DNA of 64,000 nucleotides, taken from contig CM049322.1 of assembly GCA_026874595.1 (NCBI GenBank), forward strand, positions 34,687,840-34,751,839. Direction: 5' to 3'. Source of the DNA: Sipunculus nudus (taxonomy: Eukaryota > Annelida > Sipuncula > Golfingiida > Sipunculidae). The notes under the pieces were generated by a model that had not been told where the DNA came from, ran no database searches, and saw nothing but the letters and a program-made list of their open reading frames with translations. Numbering within the stretch: the stretch's first letter is position 1; every line of letters begins with the position of its first letter. Below are positions 22,613 through 33,925 of this stretch, in pieces. Position numbers and translations under genes: made by a program.

Positions 22613-23063
22613 AGGTGCCCAATCACTTATTTGACCTTTATAAATTAAATGTAATCACTTGGAGCTTTTACAAAAATAGGCCAGAAAACGTTAATATCAT
22701 CGCACACAAGCTGCTTGTTTTGTTTATGTCAACGTTATATAATACGTGGGGGCCCACCAAAATAATCAAAACAAATTCAACAATACATCTGGCAGCAAGT
22801 CAGATAAGCCAGAGCTTTGCAAGTGGCGTTTTGCAACAATTTACCTATCTACCTCCACATATGTGCAAGGTTGCATGTTTTCCCGTTTGTCAATCATTGC
22901 TGTGGTAAAAAAACATGTTTTTGATAAACAAATTCATACATCCTTCACTACGGCGTTATATGAATTCATCACAGCCAAAATTACCTTTAGATCATTGATA
23001 TTTACACAGAGGAAGCCAGAAATCACATAAATTCTTTTTCAAATGGTAGGTGAATGGGCACCT
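22613..23063. mobile_element. TTAA-flanked MITE (451 bp)
   Basis: The ends are inverted repeats: the left reads AGGTGCCCAATCACTTAT, and the right, reverse-complemented, reads AGGTGCCCATTCACCTACC. TTAA lies immediately outside both ends (22609-22612 and 23064-23067), the target duplication of piggyBac and Kolobok superfamilies. The interior is AT-rich; two overlapping frames (22615-22908, 22746-23030) lack transposase motifs, so it is non-autonomous. A diverged right-end fragment (AGCCAGAAATCACATAA) recurs near 56603. The superfamily is inferred from target site and end sequence only. Confidence 0.85.
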
Positions 23064-23067
23064 TTAA

Positions 23068-23620
23068 ATAAAGTCAGTATGCTAAGATACTCTGGTAGAT
23101 TCAAACGAAGGTTTCAGGTTTTCCATTTTAGATTCTTATACATGAGGTTCAAGCTCTAATCTTTAAAACACCTTCAAATACTAAACTACTTAGAAACTGA
23201 TCTCCGACGAATTGTGCGGATTTGAAAACTCAATGACAAATTCTAAGGTTTTAATTCAGGGGTTTATTGACTCATCGTTTATGAGGTCATTGCCTCCTTT
23301 CCGCCTCTCTCTATGACGTGAGAGCATCAAACACGCTCGTCGGCATGGGTTGATCCCGCAAATTTCTCAGTTTGGAAATTAAAGCTTGCCTGTTAATTGT
23401 ACCAGGAATATACCGCAGGTGGGATGTCGGAAGTGTGAGGGTTCTGGGCACGTAATGGTGTGCTTCATTAGAAGGTCAATTACAGCCCAGTGGTGAACTT
23501 CTACATGTGGGTGCTTCTCATCTAATTATTTTCAGATCAAGATTTCCGGCACTGCTGTCGAGTTCCATCTGGTCAGCGTTTATTAATTCCCTAGCCAGTC
23601 AGTGTAGCGAATTGAGATTG
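23068..23620. promoter_or_regulatory. Possible regulatory DNA
   Basis: Between about 23250 and 23610 the sequence is of mixed composition with scattered candidate sites: TTTATTGACTCATCG (AP-1-like TGACTCA), GTTTATGAGG, CATCTAATTATTTTC and GTTTATTAATTCCC. A GGGTTGATCCCGC word near 23350 resembles a degenerate Pol III B box. There is no frame and no repeat partner. Motif reading only. Confidence 0.18.
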
Positions 23621-25170
23621 CCCCCACTCCACATTACCCCCGCGGTGTAGCGATTCATGTTAACCCCCATTTCGGCTTATCCCCATGTAATCTTAAATGG
23701 ATGCCATACCCGTGGAAAGCCCCCCCCCTTTGATAGAGTTAATAATATTATTTCTTGTGCATGCAACTTGTGATATGTTTATCAAATAAAACAAAATTTG
23801 CAAGACACAAGTTTGAAAGTTGGTCTCAATATCTTTAAATACGGTTTAATGCTACCCTAGGTGGAAGCGCGTGACATTTGACATACATCTGCTCGATTAC
23901 CCCAAGGGGTAGTCTGTAATCGATTCTTCCTATAAGAATTCGTTTTTATGTTACCGGGTAGGGGTTAATTTGATACAACGATCCGAACAACACGATCGAG
24001 TGCTTGGCAACTTCGACTACGTTCCAAATATGTGCTGACTTTTCATCCGCAGGTTAAACATCTGAAAATACACTCATTCAACCAAAAAAAAAAGATTGTA
24101 GAAAAAAGTAACATCTACTGATATCGAATAGTAGTAACTGAGATTCTCGGACATGCATGGGCAGATTTCGTCGCTAGTGTTGAATGGAAAAGCAAAATTT
24201 CAATAGTATAAATACTATTACCAAATAAGACCAGTTTGTGTTGAACCTCAATATATCCGCGTTTTTTGTCGGTCCCTTTGGCTACCACACAAGATATTAA
24301 CTGTAGTTTTATAGGCAATTAAGGATTTCACGTCTTTATTATACAAAAAAAAGTTTCTAGGAACTATAAGACCGTTGTATGGTGATAAGTTAAGAGCATA
24401 AGGGGCATTTCTTATAAAGAAGAAGAGCCTCTACCATTAAAGACCGAGAATAAATCAACCAGTCCCTACCTATATGAATTTTGCCCACTTCTTTAAAAGT
24501 ACATAAACATTTGCCAAAAAAAAGCCTATTATCTCAGGATATAACTTCTTTTTTCTATTTATACAAACTTTTCTAGCAAACTATCCCGGCACACGGATAT
24601 TCCACGAACGTCTGTTCACAATCAACATACTGCTTCCATAGGTCCTACCCTGCGCATGCGCGGCAATTCCTAAACATTGAGAAGAAGCAAGAAAGATGAA
24701 ACACGCAAGAAACACTGTTTGGTCGCTTGGAAAATCTTGATTTGTTCAGTCCCGCGATGGGGCTACGGGGTGGTGTGCGCGCTAGTTCATATTTTGTACC
24801 ACTGGTCCCTACAGATGAAGTTTATTTCCCTGGAGTACTGATGTATATACTGAGGTTCGACACTCGTCTTGTTTGCTAATAGTTAAACTTAAATTGATAT
24901 GTAGCTTATCCATTCGACACAAGCGGGGAAATCTGCCCATGCTAGTCCGATATATTTAGTTTTTATCCCCGGCTAAATTTGAATGTGTGGGGGTGTGGCA
25001 GTATGGCCCTACTTAAATCTTACCATATGATCACGTGACTGAGATGGAAAAAATATTTTGGCACAAACCATTAGTTGATCAATGATTCTTTAAAGTACAT
25101 AAAGGTTTTACTGATATAGGGAAAACCTACTCGTTATATATCAAGAACTGGAAACTCATTCACGCGTAAC
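23621..25170. other. Unique DNA with C-rich patches
   Basis: CCCCCATT-type words recur at 23620-23730. A short inverted pair, TACCCCAAGGGGTA, lies near 23898. No gene or clear element ends were found. Confidence 0.4.
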
Positions 25171-25179
25171 TGTAGCTAA

Positions 25180-25520
25180 GGCATCAGTAACATGAGTAAA
25201 ACGATGGCGATATATAATACCTGCAACGCTTCTTTAATCATTGTAACAATTTATGTGTGGATAACGCCCTCTTACTAACGATGTGATGATTTTCCGTTCG
25301 GTTGCAACGCTAAGGGCTTATCACCTTGTTAACAGCGATGTTGCTTTGATTACACTTCCCAGTGTAAATGTATGTCCTTTGATCTATGTGTTATTTCCCA
25401 CTCGTATCACAGGATGTTATCTACCTGAATAGGTGTCAAAGATAAGATGGCCGAGATGTTTGACAGGTGTTGTCTACTGCTTTGGATAAACATTCAGATT
25501 TGTTATGCATTTTAATTTAA
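25180..25520. promoter_or_regulatory. Possible enhancer-like tract (TCF/LEF, GATA, T-box-like sites)
   Basis: Three TCF/LEF-like words (CTTTGATTACA, CTTTGATCTA, and TCAAAGATAAG on the other strand) fall within about 110 bases. The stretch also holds GATAAGATGG, AGGTGTCA, and TGACAGGTGTTG with an E-box. The tract is free of simple repeats and open frames. No conservation data are available here, so this is only a candidate. Confidence 0.2.
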
Positions 25521-25775
25521 AAAGAGACAAAATAATTAAATTATATCCTTTCTGCTCTCTGCTTCGGTTCCTGTATTTATCACAGGGTAATATCCGCTAG
25601 GCACTGGAGTGGACTCAGTATTTAAGGATTCAGGGAAAATCTTAAAAATAATAATTTATTCAGCGGTCTCATACATTCCTTCTACTTATCCATTTCATAC
25701 AACCACTGCGTTCACGGTAGCATTTGCCGTAGTTTGCCACCAGGCGTTAGCACAGAGCAAAATTTCCTAGAAACC

Positions 25776-26173
25776 GGCTTCTGTGGCTCAGGGGTAGAGC
25801 GCAGGACTCAAAGCCGGGAGATCGTGAGTTCAAACCTCAGCCGAGGCGGTCAGGTTTTTCACGGTCGGCCCCCACTCAGGGTGAGCGCTCTGCAGGCTTA
25901 ATGAGAAGGTCGTGCCCACCAGCCGTGTTTCACTCACAAACGAGTGGGCCTTTCGGGGGTCCTCGGTGGTATGATTACAAACCCAGGGCCCGCAGGTGCA
26001 GTAGTCACTGGGTCTGGTTAACGCCAGGATATCAAATGAGAGGAAGCGTGTGATACTGCCCTGTCACGTAGTCCGAAACCGGAATGGAAATCTGCAGATG
26101 TACATAAAAAGTTCAGCTAGAATAAAAAAATGGAGGCGGTTACCTCCAACAAAAATATTAAAGAAAAAAAAAG
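25776..26173 (+). mobile_element. tRNA-derived SINE, family A, near full length
   Basis: A box TGGCTCAGGGGTAGAG and B box GAGTTCAAACCTC form a tRNA-like head of about 72 bases. A body of about 280 bases follows (GCGCTCTGCAGGCTTAATG, CACTCACAAACGAGTG, GATACTGCCCTGTCACG). The 3' end is TGGAGG CGGTTA CCTCCA, a six-base-pair hairpin, and then an A-rich tail. Four more copies occur in the window: 35231-35475 (+, 3'-truncated), 57803-58166 (-), 60329-60425 (+, internal fragment) and 63859-64000 (-, cut by the window end). The copies define both ends of the family. The head cannot close an acceptor stem, so this is not a tRNA gene. Confidence 0.9.
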
Positions 26174-26239
26174 TTTCCTGGAATAATTTTGACAAGTGAA
26201 AGAGGGGCATTCCGGGGTGTCAGGGAAGTCTGAGTGGGG

Positions 26240-26335
26240 GTAGGACGTAGCCTAGTGGTTAAGGCGCTGGACTTTTGAGCTGAAGGTCCCCGGGTCGAAC
26301 CCCGCCGATGCATCAATGGCATAATTGTGTAATCT
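26240..26335 (+). mobile_element. tRNA-derived SINE head, family B
   Basis: A box TAGCCTAGTGGTTAAGGCG and B box GGGTCGAACCCCGCC are correctly spaced. The anticodon-loop region reads CTGGACTTTTGAGCTGAAG. The acceptor ends do not pair well and a short unique tail follows (CATAATTGTGTAATCTCG), so a SINE is favoured. A degraded or unusual tRNA gene cannot be fully excluded without a fold. The start near 9269 looks related. Confidence 0.65.
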
Positions 26336-26970
26336 CGTTAAACCTCAGAGATTCGCATTAATGTCTAAAGGTTATGACTTCTGGATTAATCCTAACCCCG
26401 TGCATATAAAACCTTAAATCTAGTAGGCTTAATAATAAGAACATACCTTTTTATCGTATGGATACCTTCATCTTCAATCAATAGACAATGACACCAACAG
26501 GCCATGGACCTATCCTTTAAAAATAGGAACTTCACTCCACGCAATCCAGAAAAAAAAAACACTGCATAATTTCCATTTACGGCCACACGTAAGAATTAAC
26601 CTATCTCTGTTTATCTACTATAACAGTACTGAACATCCCGTTTAAAAAGAGTTAACAGGAGACACCGGGTCTATTTATGTAGTCGGGCGGTGCATACTAA
26701 GACTTAACCCCCACATTACTTTAACATATGTATGGAATTTGCATTAAGTCTGGTTCTGTAAGCTGAAGGTCAGTTGGTATGATAGTCTTTTTCTCTCTTA
26801 TTCAAGACTTACCAGATTGTTTGTACTTTGATTTGTCATTAAAATAAAGCAAAACAAAGCTTAATGTCCAACAGCGAACATGTACGCGTGAGAGTTTATA
26901 ACTGTTCATGGTGGAGAAAGATTTTCAGTTTGCTGTGTGAGTTCGCATGTATTATTTTGTGTTAATTCAT
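26336..26970. other. Unique DNA, nothing recognised
   Basis: No frames above about 64 codons and no repeat partner. Confidence 0.4.
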
Positions 26971-26984
26971 CACTCCTAATGTTA

Positions 26985-27105
26985 AGATTATCAGATGTTA
27001 GCCAAGATTTCACTTGAACACGATGATTGGCCTTGCAGTTCATTCCAAAGTATGGCTTGTATCATGACTCGAGTTAAGCCTACAAGCCCGATAAGTATAA
27101 ATTCA
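26985..27105 (+). repeat. Diverged dispersed repeat (pair with 51467)
   Basis: TAATGTTAAGATTAT, then a diverged middle, then CATTCC and GCTTGTATCATGACTCGAGT recur in the same order at 51467-51600. Neither end of the family is clear. Confidence 0.6.
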
Positions 27106-27653
27106 TAGATACATAAATCAGTGTATGATAAACAACAACTAGACCTCGTGGCTTAAAAAAAAATGCATTTTTTTGCCAGAGTTTTACAAAGTAAATTGGA
27201 AAAATAAATTGTTACATTTACAAACACAAGTCCATTGCCCGTGGGTTAAAATACTAAAAGTATTAGATGAAAAATACCATAATTCACCTACAATGTGTGG
27301 TTTACTGACATTTCTTAAACTATATCCTTGGCATTTGTAAGCCAAGGTAGACAAAATGATGGATTGAGAAAGTAATTCCTGTTTAGTTTTGAAGTTCCGC
27401 ACAGGAAGTCAAAGTTGTGCAAAACAGAAGATGGAAAAAGAGAAAAAAAGGCGGGTTAATTTTTTTTCGGAAGCGATATTTTCCGGAAGAAAAACGTTGA
27501 TGCCAGTGTAACGGGCGTTATATCTTCTAGAATTTATCGAGGGCCTTCACGCTTGGACATCATTCGACAAGCTCTCCTAATGTCACAGTTTTGAAGAGGT
27601 AATTTAGATGCCGCAAATGCTACTCCGAGGCACAGGGATGGTGATGATTTCTG

Positions 27654-27656
<3 letters not shown>
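27106..27656. other. Unique DNA, nothing recognised
   Basis: The 72-codon minus frame (27184-27402) has no motif. A mixed-composition patch lies at 27500-27640. Confidence 0.4.

Positions 27657-27720
<64 letters not shown>
27657..27720. repeat. (AT)n microsatellite
   Basis: An uninterrupted TA tract. Confidence 0.95.
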
Positions 27721-27724
<4 letters not shown>

Positions 27725-29030
27725 TATATCCCGATAGTTTTTATCTCGATCCTCAATGCAAATGTTTTTTATTTCATTTTACACTGATATAACTTTGATA
27801 CGGCAATTCCCCTAGTGCAACCAGTTAGAGTGCTTAATGTATATTATACATTATAAAACCATTATATATCATCAGATAAACATTTTATATTATATTATAT
27901 ATACCTATTTTGTCTGTGTGACATATTTCAAATATATTACAATTAAGTACAAGGTTTTCAATAAAAATAAGGTATTATGTTTCCGGGATTAGTTAATTCT
28001 TAACTAGTTATAGATATTGAATATTATTTTATAATAAATTAGAAATGGAACCAACCTCTATTGTTCTAACCATTAATATATTTAATTTCCAACATATTAA
28101 TTGAATTTTCTGAATAACAGGGAGGAATATTTCATTGACGTTCCCCCAATTGCTACAAAGTGCATGTATGTGTGTGGAGGGGGTGCTGTTATATACCCCA
28201 TCCCCTCTATATTGAACCCCCCCCCCGGGCGCTATGTAGGCGTTATTTAGTAACCGTTTCATGATTCAACGGAAGGATACAGGTACATTGGTCACAAGGA
28301 CATCCCAGTTCAGACTAACCGATTAATTAAGTCAAGGCTTTCTCATAAAAGGTGTCCTTAAACCATATTGCCCAGACAGGGTGAAGAATTTATATAACAG
28401 CGGTGGTTCTCCATCGGGAGCTTTATTACTATTATCAGACAAAAGCTGATGTGACGTCATAGCGAGATCCTTGGGAAAATTAAAATTCCCAGGAGACGAG
28501 ATCTCGCTGATAAATAGACTTGCACTCTGCGCTAATATATGGTATTACTGATTTATACCTGAGTTTAATGTTCAGGTTTTTGCAATATCTCATGCACACG
28601 TTTAAAAAGTTAATGTACCAATACTTAATGTGTACTTTATCTCGGAAATATAGGCGTTAATAATGCATCTACAGATTAAAAATAAGTATCCTTGGGTCAT
28701 CCCGGACTTATTTTTAAGATCGCATGGTCCTATTTATTTTCACGACTTGGTATCCAGAGCTGATATTGAGAAGTGAAGGTTTGGCTGGCTCTGATTGGCT
28801 CTAGTCGTAATACCAGGTTACATTGGAAACTCCACATTGTATGCTTGTATCCACCAGGAGAGTGTCATCTTTGTTCGTGTGTGTGTGTGTGTGTTTGTAT
28901 GTGTCTGTCAAAATAAAACTCACGCAATCAATAACGGAATGTCATGAAATTTTCAAAGGAAATTTTAGAAAGGAATGAACATGGGAATATGGACTGAATA
29001 AGTGAGTGCACATATGGTTCTGGAAGCATC
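27721..29030. other. Unique DNA, nothing recognised
   Basis: It includes a C-run near 28219-28228 and a (GT)n stretch at about 28878-28895. No gene or element ends were recognised. Confidence 0.4.
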
Positions 29031-29300
29031 ACGTGATCCCTCCGTACCTACGTTAAGATCTCAGAGAGGGTCTGTTAATCCATAACATCAAGAGCTTGTT
29101 CAAGTTATTATTGAAATCACGTCCCTGTAATTAATATGCTCTGACGCCGATAATTACCGCGGGCTATCAGGACGCCTGGTGAGATATCTAGCCAGCCTTG
29201 GAGGAACTACTTGGAGAGCATGTCAGTCACGTGTTGTTTCATCACTTGGTCGGCCCGGTCAAGCGGAAGTTTACATAGCGGGTCGTTCATAACCTACACG
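29031..29300. promoter_or_regulatory. Possible regulatory DNA
   Basis: A mixed-composition tract contains GTTAATCCATAAC, CTGTAATTAATATG, CGATAATTACCGCGG and CACGTG. There is no frame, simple repeat or transposon end. Motif reading only. Confidence 0.18.
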
Positions 29301-29315
29301 AGGACATGCCGTGAC

Positions 29316-29365
29316 CGAAGGTAGGGCGCCGCATAATGGTTAAGACATTAGACTTCATTGCTCAA
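29316..29365 (+). mobile_element. Degenerate tRNA-like A-box remnant
   Basis: GCGCCGCATAATGGTTAAGAC resembles the A-box part of the family B SINE head. No B box is found at the right distance, so this is at most a fragment. Confidence 0.3.
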
Positions 29366-29667
29366 GGCAACTTGATAACTGGCTGAGCATGGGCGGATTT
29401 TGGAAGGACACCCCGATTCCCCCACATTATTTCAACCAAGGAGACATACTATATTATATTCTCCCCCATTTGGCAAATAAAAAAATTAGAATTTTAACTC
29501 TAGAATTTACTTTTAGAACTTTAGAATTTAACTCATAGCTCACTTTTTTTTATTAAATACGAGTTAAATTCTAAAGTTATGAGATCGCCATTTTTCATAT
29601 GTCTTAGGGGAGGTTTGTTTTACAAAATATTTATGATAGAGTTGCTGATACATATATTTATATAGAG

Positions 29668-29670
<3 letters not shown>
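29366..29670. other. Unique AT-rich DNA
   Basis: A short imperfect inverted pair occurs: GAATTTAACTCATAGCTCAC / GAGTTAAATTC (29488-29575). No gene. Confidence 0.4.

Positions 29671-29730
<60 letters not shown>
29671..29730. repeat. (AT)n microsatellite
   Basis: An uninterrupted AT tract. Confidence 0.95.
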
Positions 29731-29736
<6 letters not shown>

Positions 29737-30179
29737 AGAGGGAGTGAAATAGTGTATGTTAGGTTTCTGACATGCACAAGTCGAACTGAACAAAAAAAGT
29801 TACTAATTATCAATTGGGTATCATAATTCCCTGCTGGTCCTGGCTATATGTAGGCAGCTTCATGATTGCTTAGCAGGTGCTGCCAGCCCTCGCTAAATTT
29901 GTATTGTAGAGACACCAGTGGTGGATGGAAAGGGGATAAATACCTTAGTACAAAGATGACGTCCCCGATTGGCTGGCATGAGAAGCCCGTCTTTTCAGGT
30001 GTTAGCTCTGCTGTTGCTGCTTAAGCAAACACACGGTAAAAATGCTGCATAGAACAACAATTCACGTTGAGTTTAGGAACTGACTACAGTAGAGAAAGGT
30101 TTTATATATTGCTCAATTGTTTGGTGTTCAGCTAAATTTCAAAAAGACTCTGGGAAGGTGATAGCAATTTTTATCTTAA
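29731..30179. other. Unique DNA, nothing recognised
   Basis: No repeat partner. A GGGGATAAATACC word near 29932 is a weak TATA-like match without other promoter evidence. Confidence 0.35.
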
Positions 30180-30986
30180 GCCTAAGTCACAAACATCGCA
30201 CAACATATTTACGACGTGTCTACGACAGATAATCAGGGAAATTGCTGGACAGTTATGGGTGTGTCATACGAAATTCAGGTGTTTTGTGACGGAACAAAAA
30301 ACTGTCGTAGACCCTTGTCGTAAAATTTGCAACATTTTCAAAATCTCATCGGCGTCGTAGCTGTTATTCTTTATGTCAGGCTGATCTCGTAGATATGTTG
30401 TACGATGCCTTACGACTACATGTGTTACGATCTACGATTTTTGTACGAGTTTTTGGTTATCCGAGGCACCACGGCAGCCCGACGATTGCCGCACGTTCTA
30501 CCTATGACGGTCCTACGAATGTTCTTCCGTTACAGGTCATTCATGCGTCCGCCGTGGGTTTTTCGTAGGACTATAATTCTATATTTCAGTGTTAAGGGCC
30601 ATCGTAGGGACTTCGTTGTCGCACATTCCACCTGTGACTGTGCTACGAATGTTCTAACGTCGTAGGTCATTCCTGCGACCGCCCTGAGTTTGTCTTTAGC
30701 CTAGTCACATTCATCGCACAGAAGATAGACAAAAAAAACTGAGAATTTTTTCTTTTGTATTACGACCATCGTAGGGACCTCATACGGATGTCGTAGGAAT
30801 AGCGTACGATTAGACTAAGACAGCCCTGATCAATTTCCCCACGACAGTCGTACAACAAATATATTATATGTGAACGCTTCCACGACATTGTCTAAATAAA
30901 ACTCTCCCAGACCTACGATGCTTCAATATGTTGTAGCCCTGCTGAAATTGTACGACAGTTAATTGTACAATGTTTGTGACTAAGAG
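30180..30986 (+). mobile_element. Long inverted-repeat element rich in TACGAC (copy 2)
   Basis: The left end reads AAGTCACAAACATCGCAC. The right end, reverse-complemented, reads CTTAGTCACAAACATTGTAC. The interior aligns with the reverse complement of 14510-15031. Two additional features are present. A direct duplication of about 130 bp pairs 30490 with 30620, with shared words CTACGAATGTTCT and AGGTCATTC. A further end-like word, AGTCACATTCATCGCAC, lies internally near 30704, as if one copy or a recombinant had been built into another. The 86-codon frame at 30405-30665 is not recognised as a transposase. Confidence 0.75.
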
Positions 30987-31690
30987 ACTTAAAGGGCCCT
31001 GTATCACTAGGAGATACGACCTGCGGTCGTAGGAAGTCACGGGTTATCGACCACCGGATTAAATTCCTAAAGTGGCCTCTAAACATGCACAGACATATTC
31101 TTACGACTGCATAGTGTAGTCGCTGGTAGTCTTAGCTAATCGTAAGTTGTCAAGATGTAAGTAGTGAAAATAATCACCAATTTATGAACGATTTGCATCA
31201 TATGCTAAGATACTACTCAAACTTTGAAAGTTTTAAATTTACATTACTTATAGTAAGGTTTGCAGTTTGTATTGTTATTTACAATGTAATATAAAAATAT
31301 CTTTATGACCCGTAAAACCCAAACCCGGTATATTTTTATTCTCTTAAAATGATATTAATTGTGTGACAATGTGATGACATCAAATCATTTAGCTTGCAGT
31401 ATAAATTCACAATAATACACAGCGTTAATTGCTCAGCTTTGCTCGTTTAAAGACACGGGTTTTACTTGCTGAAATATGAAACACGGAAAATTTGTAGGAA
31501 TTTCTTACATGTATGCATTATACAAGATAAACACATATTCCCTTCGAAAAAAGACTCTTTCATGTCTGTGTGAAACGACACATAAAAGCACAGGTAGGTA
31601 ATTAAAGCACCCTGGTTTCCATGGCAACTCGCACTTTTCGTAGAGTGTACAAACACCTTAAGCAATGTGTGGTGGGATCCGGCGTTTTAT
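30987..31690. other. Unique DNA; possible TTAA-element end at 30988
   Basis: TTAAAGGGCCCTGTATCAC at about 30988 resembles the ends of TTAA MITEs seen at 22.6 and 61.7 kb. No matching inverted end was found downstream. The rest is unique and non-coding. Confidence 0.35.
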
Positions 31691-32350
31691 AACGCATTAG
31701 CCTTCATAATGTACCGCCGGCAAGTAAATTTGATTTAACGCGCAGGTAAATCCCCCCCCCCCTTAAATTTTCAAGCCCGTCATTTCCTCCAAGCCTATGG
31801 GATCAGCATAATTTTCTTTTTTCCAACATATTTTTTAATGATAGAAGCTGCCTTCGACATAAAATAAACATAATTTTCGTGTCATGTGATCCAACCGGGA
31901 GACTTTGGTGACAGGCGTGTGTAGTTCAACGTATCTGTGTAAAGCGTTTCCGAATTCAGCTAATATTTTTTTCCGGAAAATTGTAATTCATAATAACACC
32001 GCAGGATTTTAATCATACCTTATTTAATATGATACAACTATATTAAAATTTTTATTTATATACAGTTCCTTTTAATTACATAACATAAGATAAAATTTGA
32101 GTTTATTAGCTCTATACACGAAATTAGATATTACATACAATAGTAAATATCATGACGATCTTGTTACAGAAGAATACTTTGAAAGAAGAAAATAAAAAAA
32201 TACATAAAATCATATGTAAAAGATAATTGTTTACGGATTAGATTTCCGCAAGTAGTAACTTAGTAACGACCGGTAACGCTAGATTTCCTAACCTTTCATA
32301 ATTCTTTGATAACAACATTCGCTTTCTTCGCTGATTCAAACGATGTTGAA
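31691..32350. other. Unique AT-rich DNA
   Basis: It includes a C-run at 31752-31762 and no gene or repeat partner. Confidence 0.4.
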
Positions 32351-32990
32351 GAAGTCAGTTTTATCTGGAGGGACGGACCGGACCACCCCTTGGTTTAAAT
32401 TTATTTATTTCTATTGAATTGTACAAGTAACACAAACGTGCTTATGAACGTACTTTTTTAATAATCAATAATATATAATGCAGTAAATTCAAATACAATA
32501 CAATAATGAAACAAAAATAAACACATGACGCACATACTTATATCACTATTAAATCACTACAGGACATACTAATACACACTGAATGTTTTGGTGAAACAAG
32601 AAACTAACAATTTGCTCTTTTGGATATTTGAATAAAAAGAAAGGAATGAGTACATCAACAAAATATCCATGCAAAATTAAATTTTCTATAAAGCATTCTA
32701 AAACCCTTTAGATGAGTGGATAAATGCAAGCACAGCTGAAAATATTTGGTTCCCCCATTAATATAACATTCAAAGCATATTGTTTATTTTTGCCACTAAG
32801 TGTATTTATCCTGTCGAAAGGAATAACATTGAAGAGCCTCATTTTTTTCCCAACAAATCGTTTCTTGGTGGTCCGGTGGACTGGCCTTTCATATTAGCGG
32901 TCCGGTCCTGGTCCGGTCAGCAGTAGACGGTCCGGTCCAGTAGGTGCCCGGACTGGTCCAAACAGTAAGGTCCATTTTTTGAAATATCAT
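32351..32990. repeat. GGTCCGGTCC-bounded AT-rich segment
   Basis: GACGGACCGGACCACC near 32371 and a cluster of CGGTCCGGTCC words at 32868-32985 bracket about 500 bases of AT-rich DNA, in opposite orientation at the two ends. A palindromic copy of the same words lies at 34548-34602. This could be a decayed inverted-repeat element; no target duplication was seen. Confidence 0.45.
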
Positions 32991-33084
32991 TAAAATTAAA
33001 ATTAAATTGTCAGTTTTTATTATTCTGCGTTTGTTCGACATACATTTTTCATAACATATATTTCTTTACATTGTTGTTTACTGT

Positions 33085-33205
33085 GAAGCTTGCTTTTCTA
33101 GCGAAGCGGTTGGTACGCCGGACTTGTGCGCCACCGTTATTGGTTCGAATCCCGGATCGGCCCAGTGTTTTCCCCTGAAAAATTTGTCTTCGTAACAAAA
33201 TGGGG
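33085..33205 (+). mobile_element. tRNA-derived SINE, family C, copy 1
   Basis: A-box region AGCGAAGCGGTTGGTACG and B box TTGGTTCGAATCCCGG, followed by GATCGGCCCAG, a T-rich patch and CTTCGTAACA. A second copy with the same order begins about 220 bases downstream. The minus-strand 63-codon frame over it is incidental. Confidence 0.65.
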
Positions 33206-33319
33206 GCTCGTCTAACGTGACGGTTAACTTTGTGGCCCAAAGTGTGACTCCTGGGAAAATTAGTCTTGTTCTGATAGCAGAACGCTCTTAAGAGGGGGTG
33301 CGTTACGGGGTGACGTAAA

Positions 33320-33435
33320 AGCGGACCGAAGCGGTTAGTAGGCCGAACTTATGCGCCACCGACTTGCCATGGGTTCGACACCCGGATCGGTCCAGGATTT
33401 TCCCTCTGGTATTTCTCTTCGTAACAATATATTTA
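33320..33435 (+). mobile_element. tRNA-derived SINE, family C, copy 2
   Basis: The A-box region is ACCGAAGCGGTTAGTAGG and the B-box-like word GGGTTCGACACCCGG; the same GATCGGTCCAG and CTTCGTAACA words follow as in copy 1. The tandem pair may be one duplication or two insertions. Confidence 0.65.
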
Positions 33436-33625
33436 ACAAAACCGAATATCCCATACACAGCAAAACATGCAATAAATGTAATTTTATAGTCTATTATTGA
33501 ATCGCAAGATCTAGGTTTTAATTTTTAATGACAATTTTAAGATCACAATCGTTGCAAATATTTTAACAACATAGGAATATTTTTTGTTACTGTATACGGG
33601 GCATGATCGTAAGATTATAAACCAG
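33436..33625. other. Short AT-rich spacer
   Basis: Nothing recognised. Confidence 0.4.
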
Positions 33626-33925
33626 ATTGTACAGGGTTGGGCGAGCTGATTCAAAGAATTTGCTGACCTGGGATGGATGCGGTTTGACGTTATCTGATTA
33701 GTTATGTAGTGGTTTTAGTGCAATTTGATATAAAAATGTATTAATCTAATGTGCAGGGTGGGGCGAGGTGATTCAAAGAATTTGCTAGGCGGGGATGGAT
33801 GCGGGTTGACGTTATCTGATGAGTTATGTAGTGGTTTAAGTGCAATTTGATATGAAAAATGTATTAATCTAATGTGCAGGGTGGGGCGAGGTGATTCAAA
33901 GAATTTAAAGGGGGGGGGGGGGATT
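33626..33925. repeat. ~125-bp tandem repeat, 2.3 copies
   Basis: The word GATTCAAAGAATTT preceded by GGGCGAGSTG recurs near 33629, 33751 and 33877. GGGATGGATGCGG and GACGTTATCTGAT repeat once each between these. The third copy is cut by a run of Gs at 33910-33921. The 80-codon minus frame over it repeats the same peptide words and is not a gene. Confidence 0.85.

Noticed and set aside
25776-25850. Functional tRNA gene
   Set aside because: A and B boxes are good, but the acceptor arms do not pair and the same head starts several SINE copies with a long shared body.
26240-26314. Functional tRNA gene
   Set aside because: Boxes are good, but acceptor pairing is poor by eye. It was kept as a SINE head with reduced confidence.
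30987-31140. Third TTAA MITE starting TTAAAGGGCCCTGTATCAC
   Set aside because: Only one end is visible. No inverted partner followed by TTAA was found downstream.
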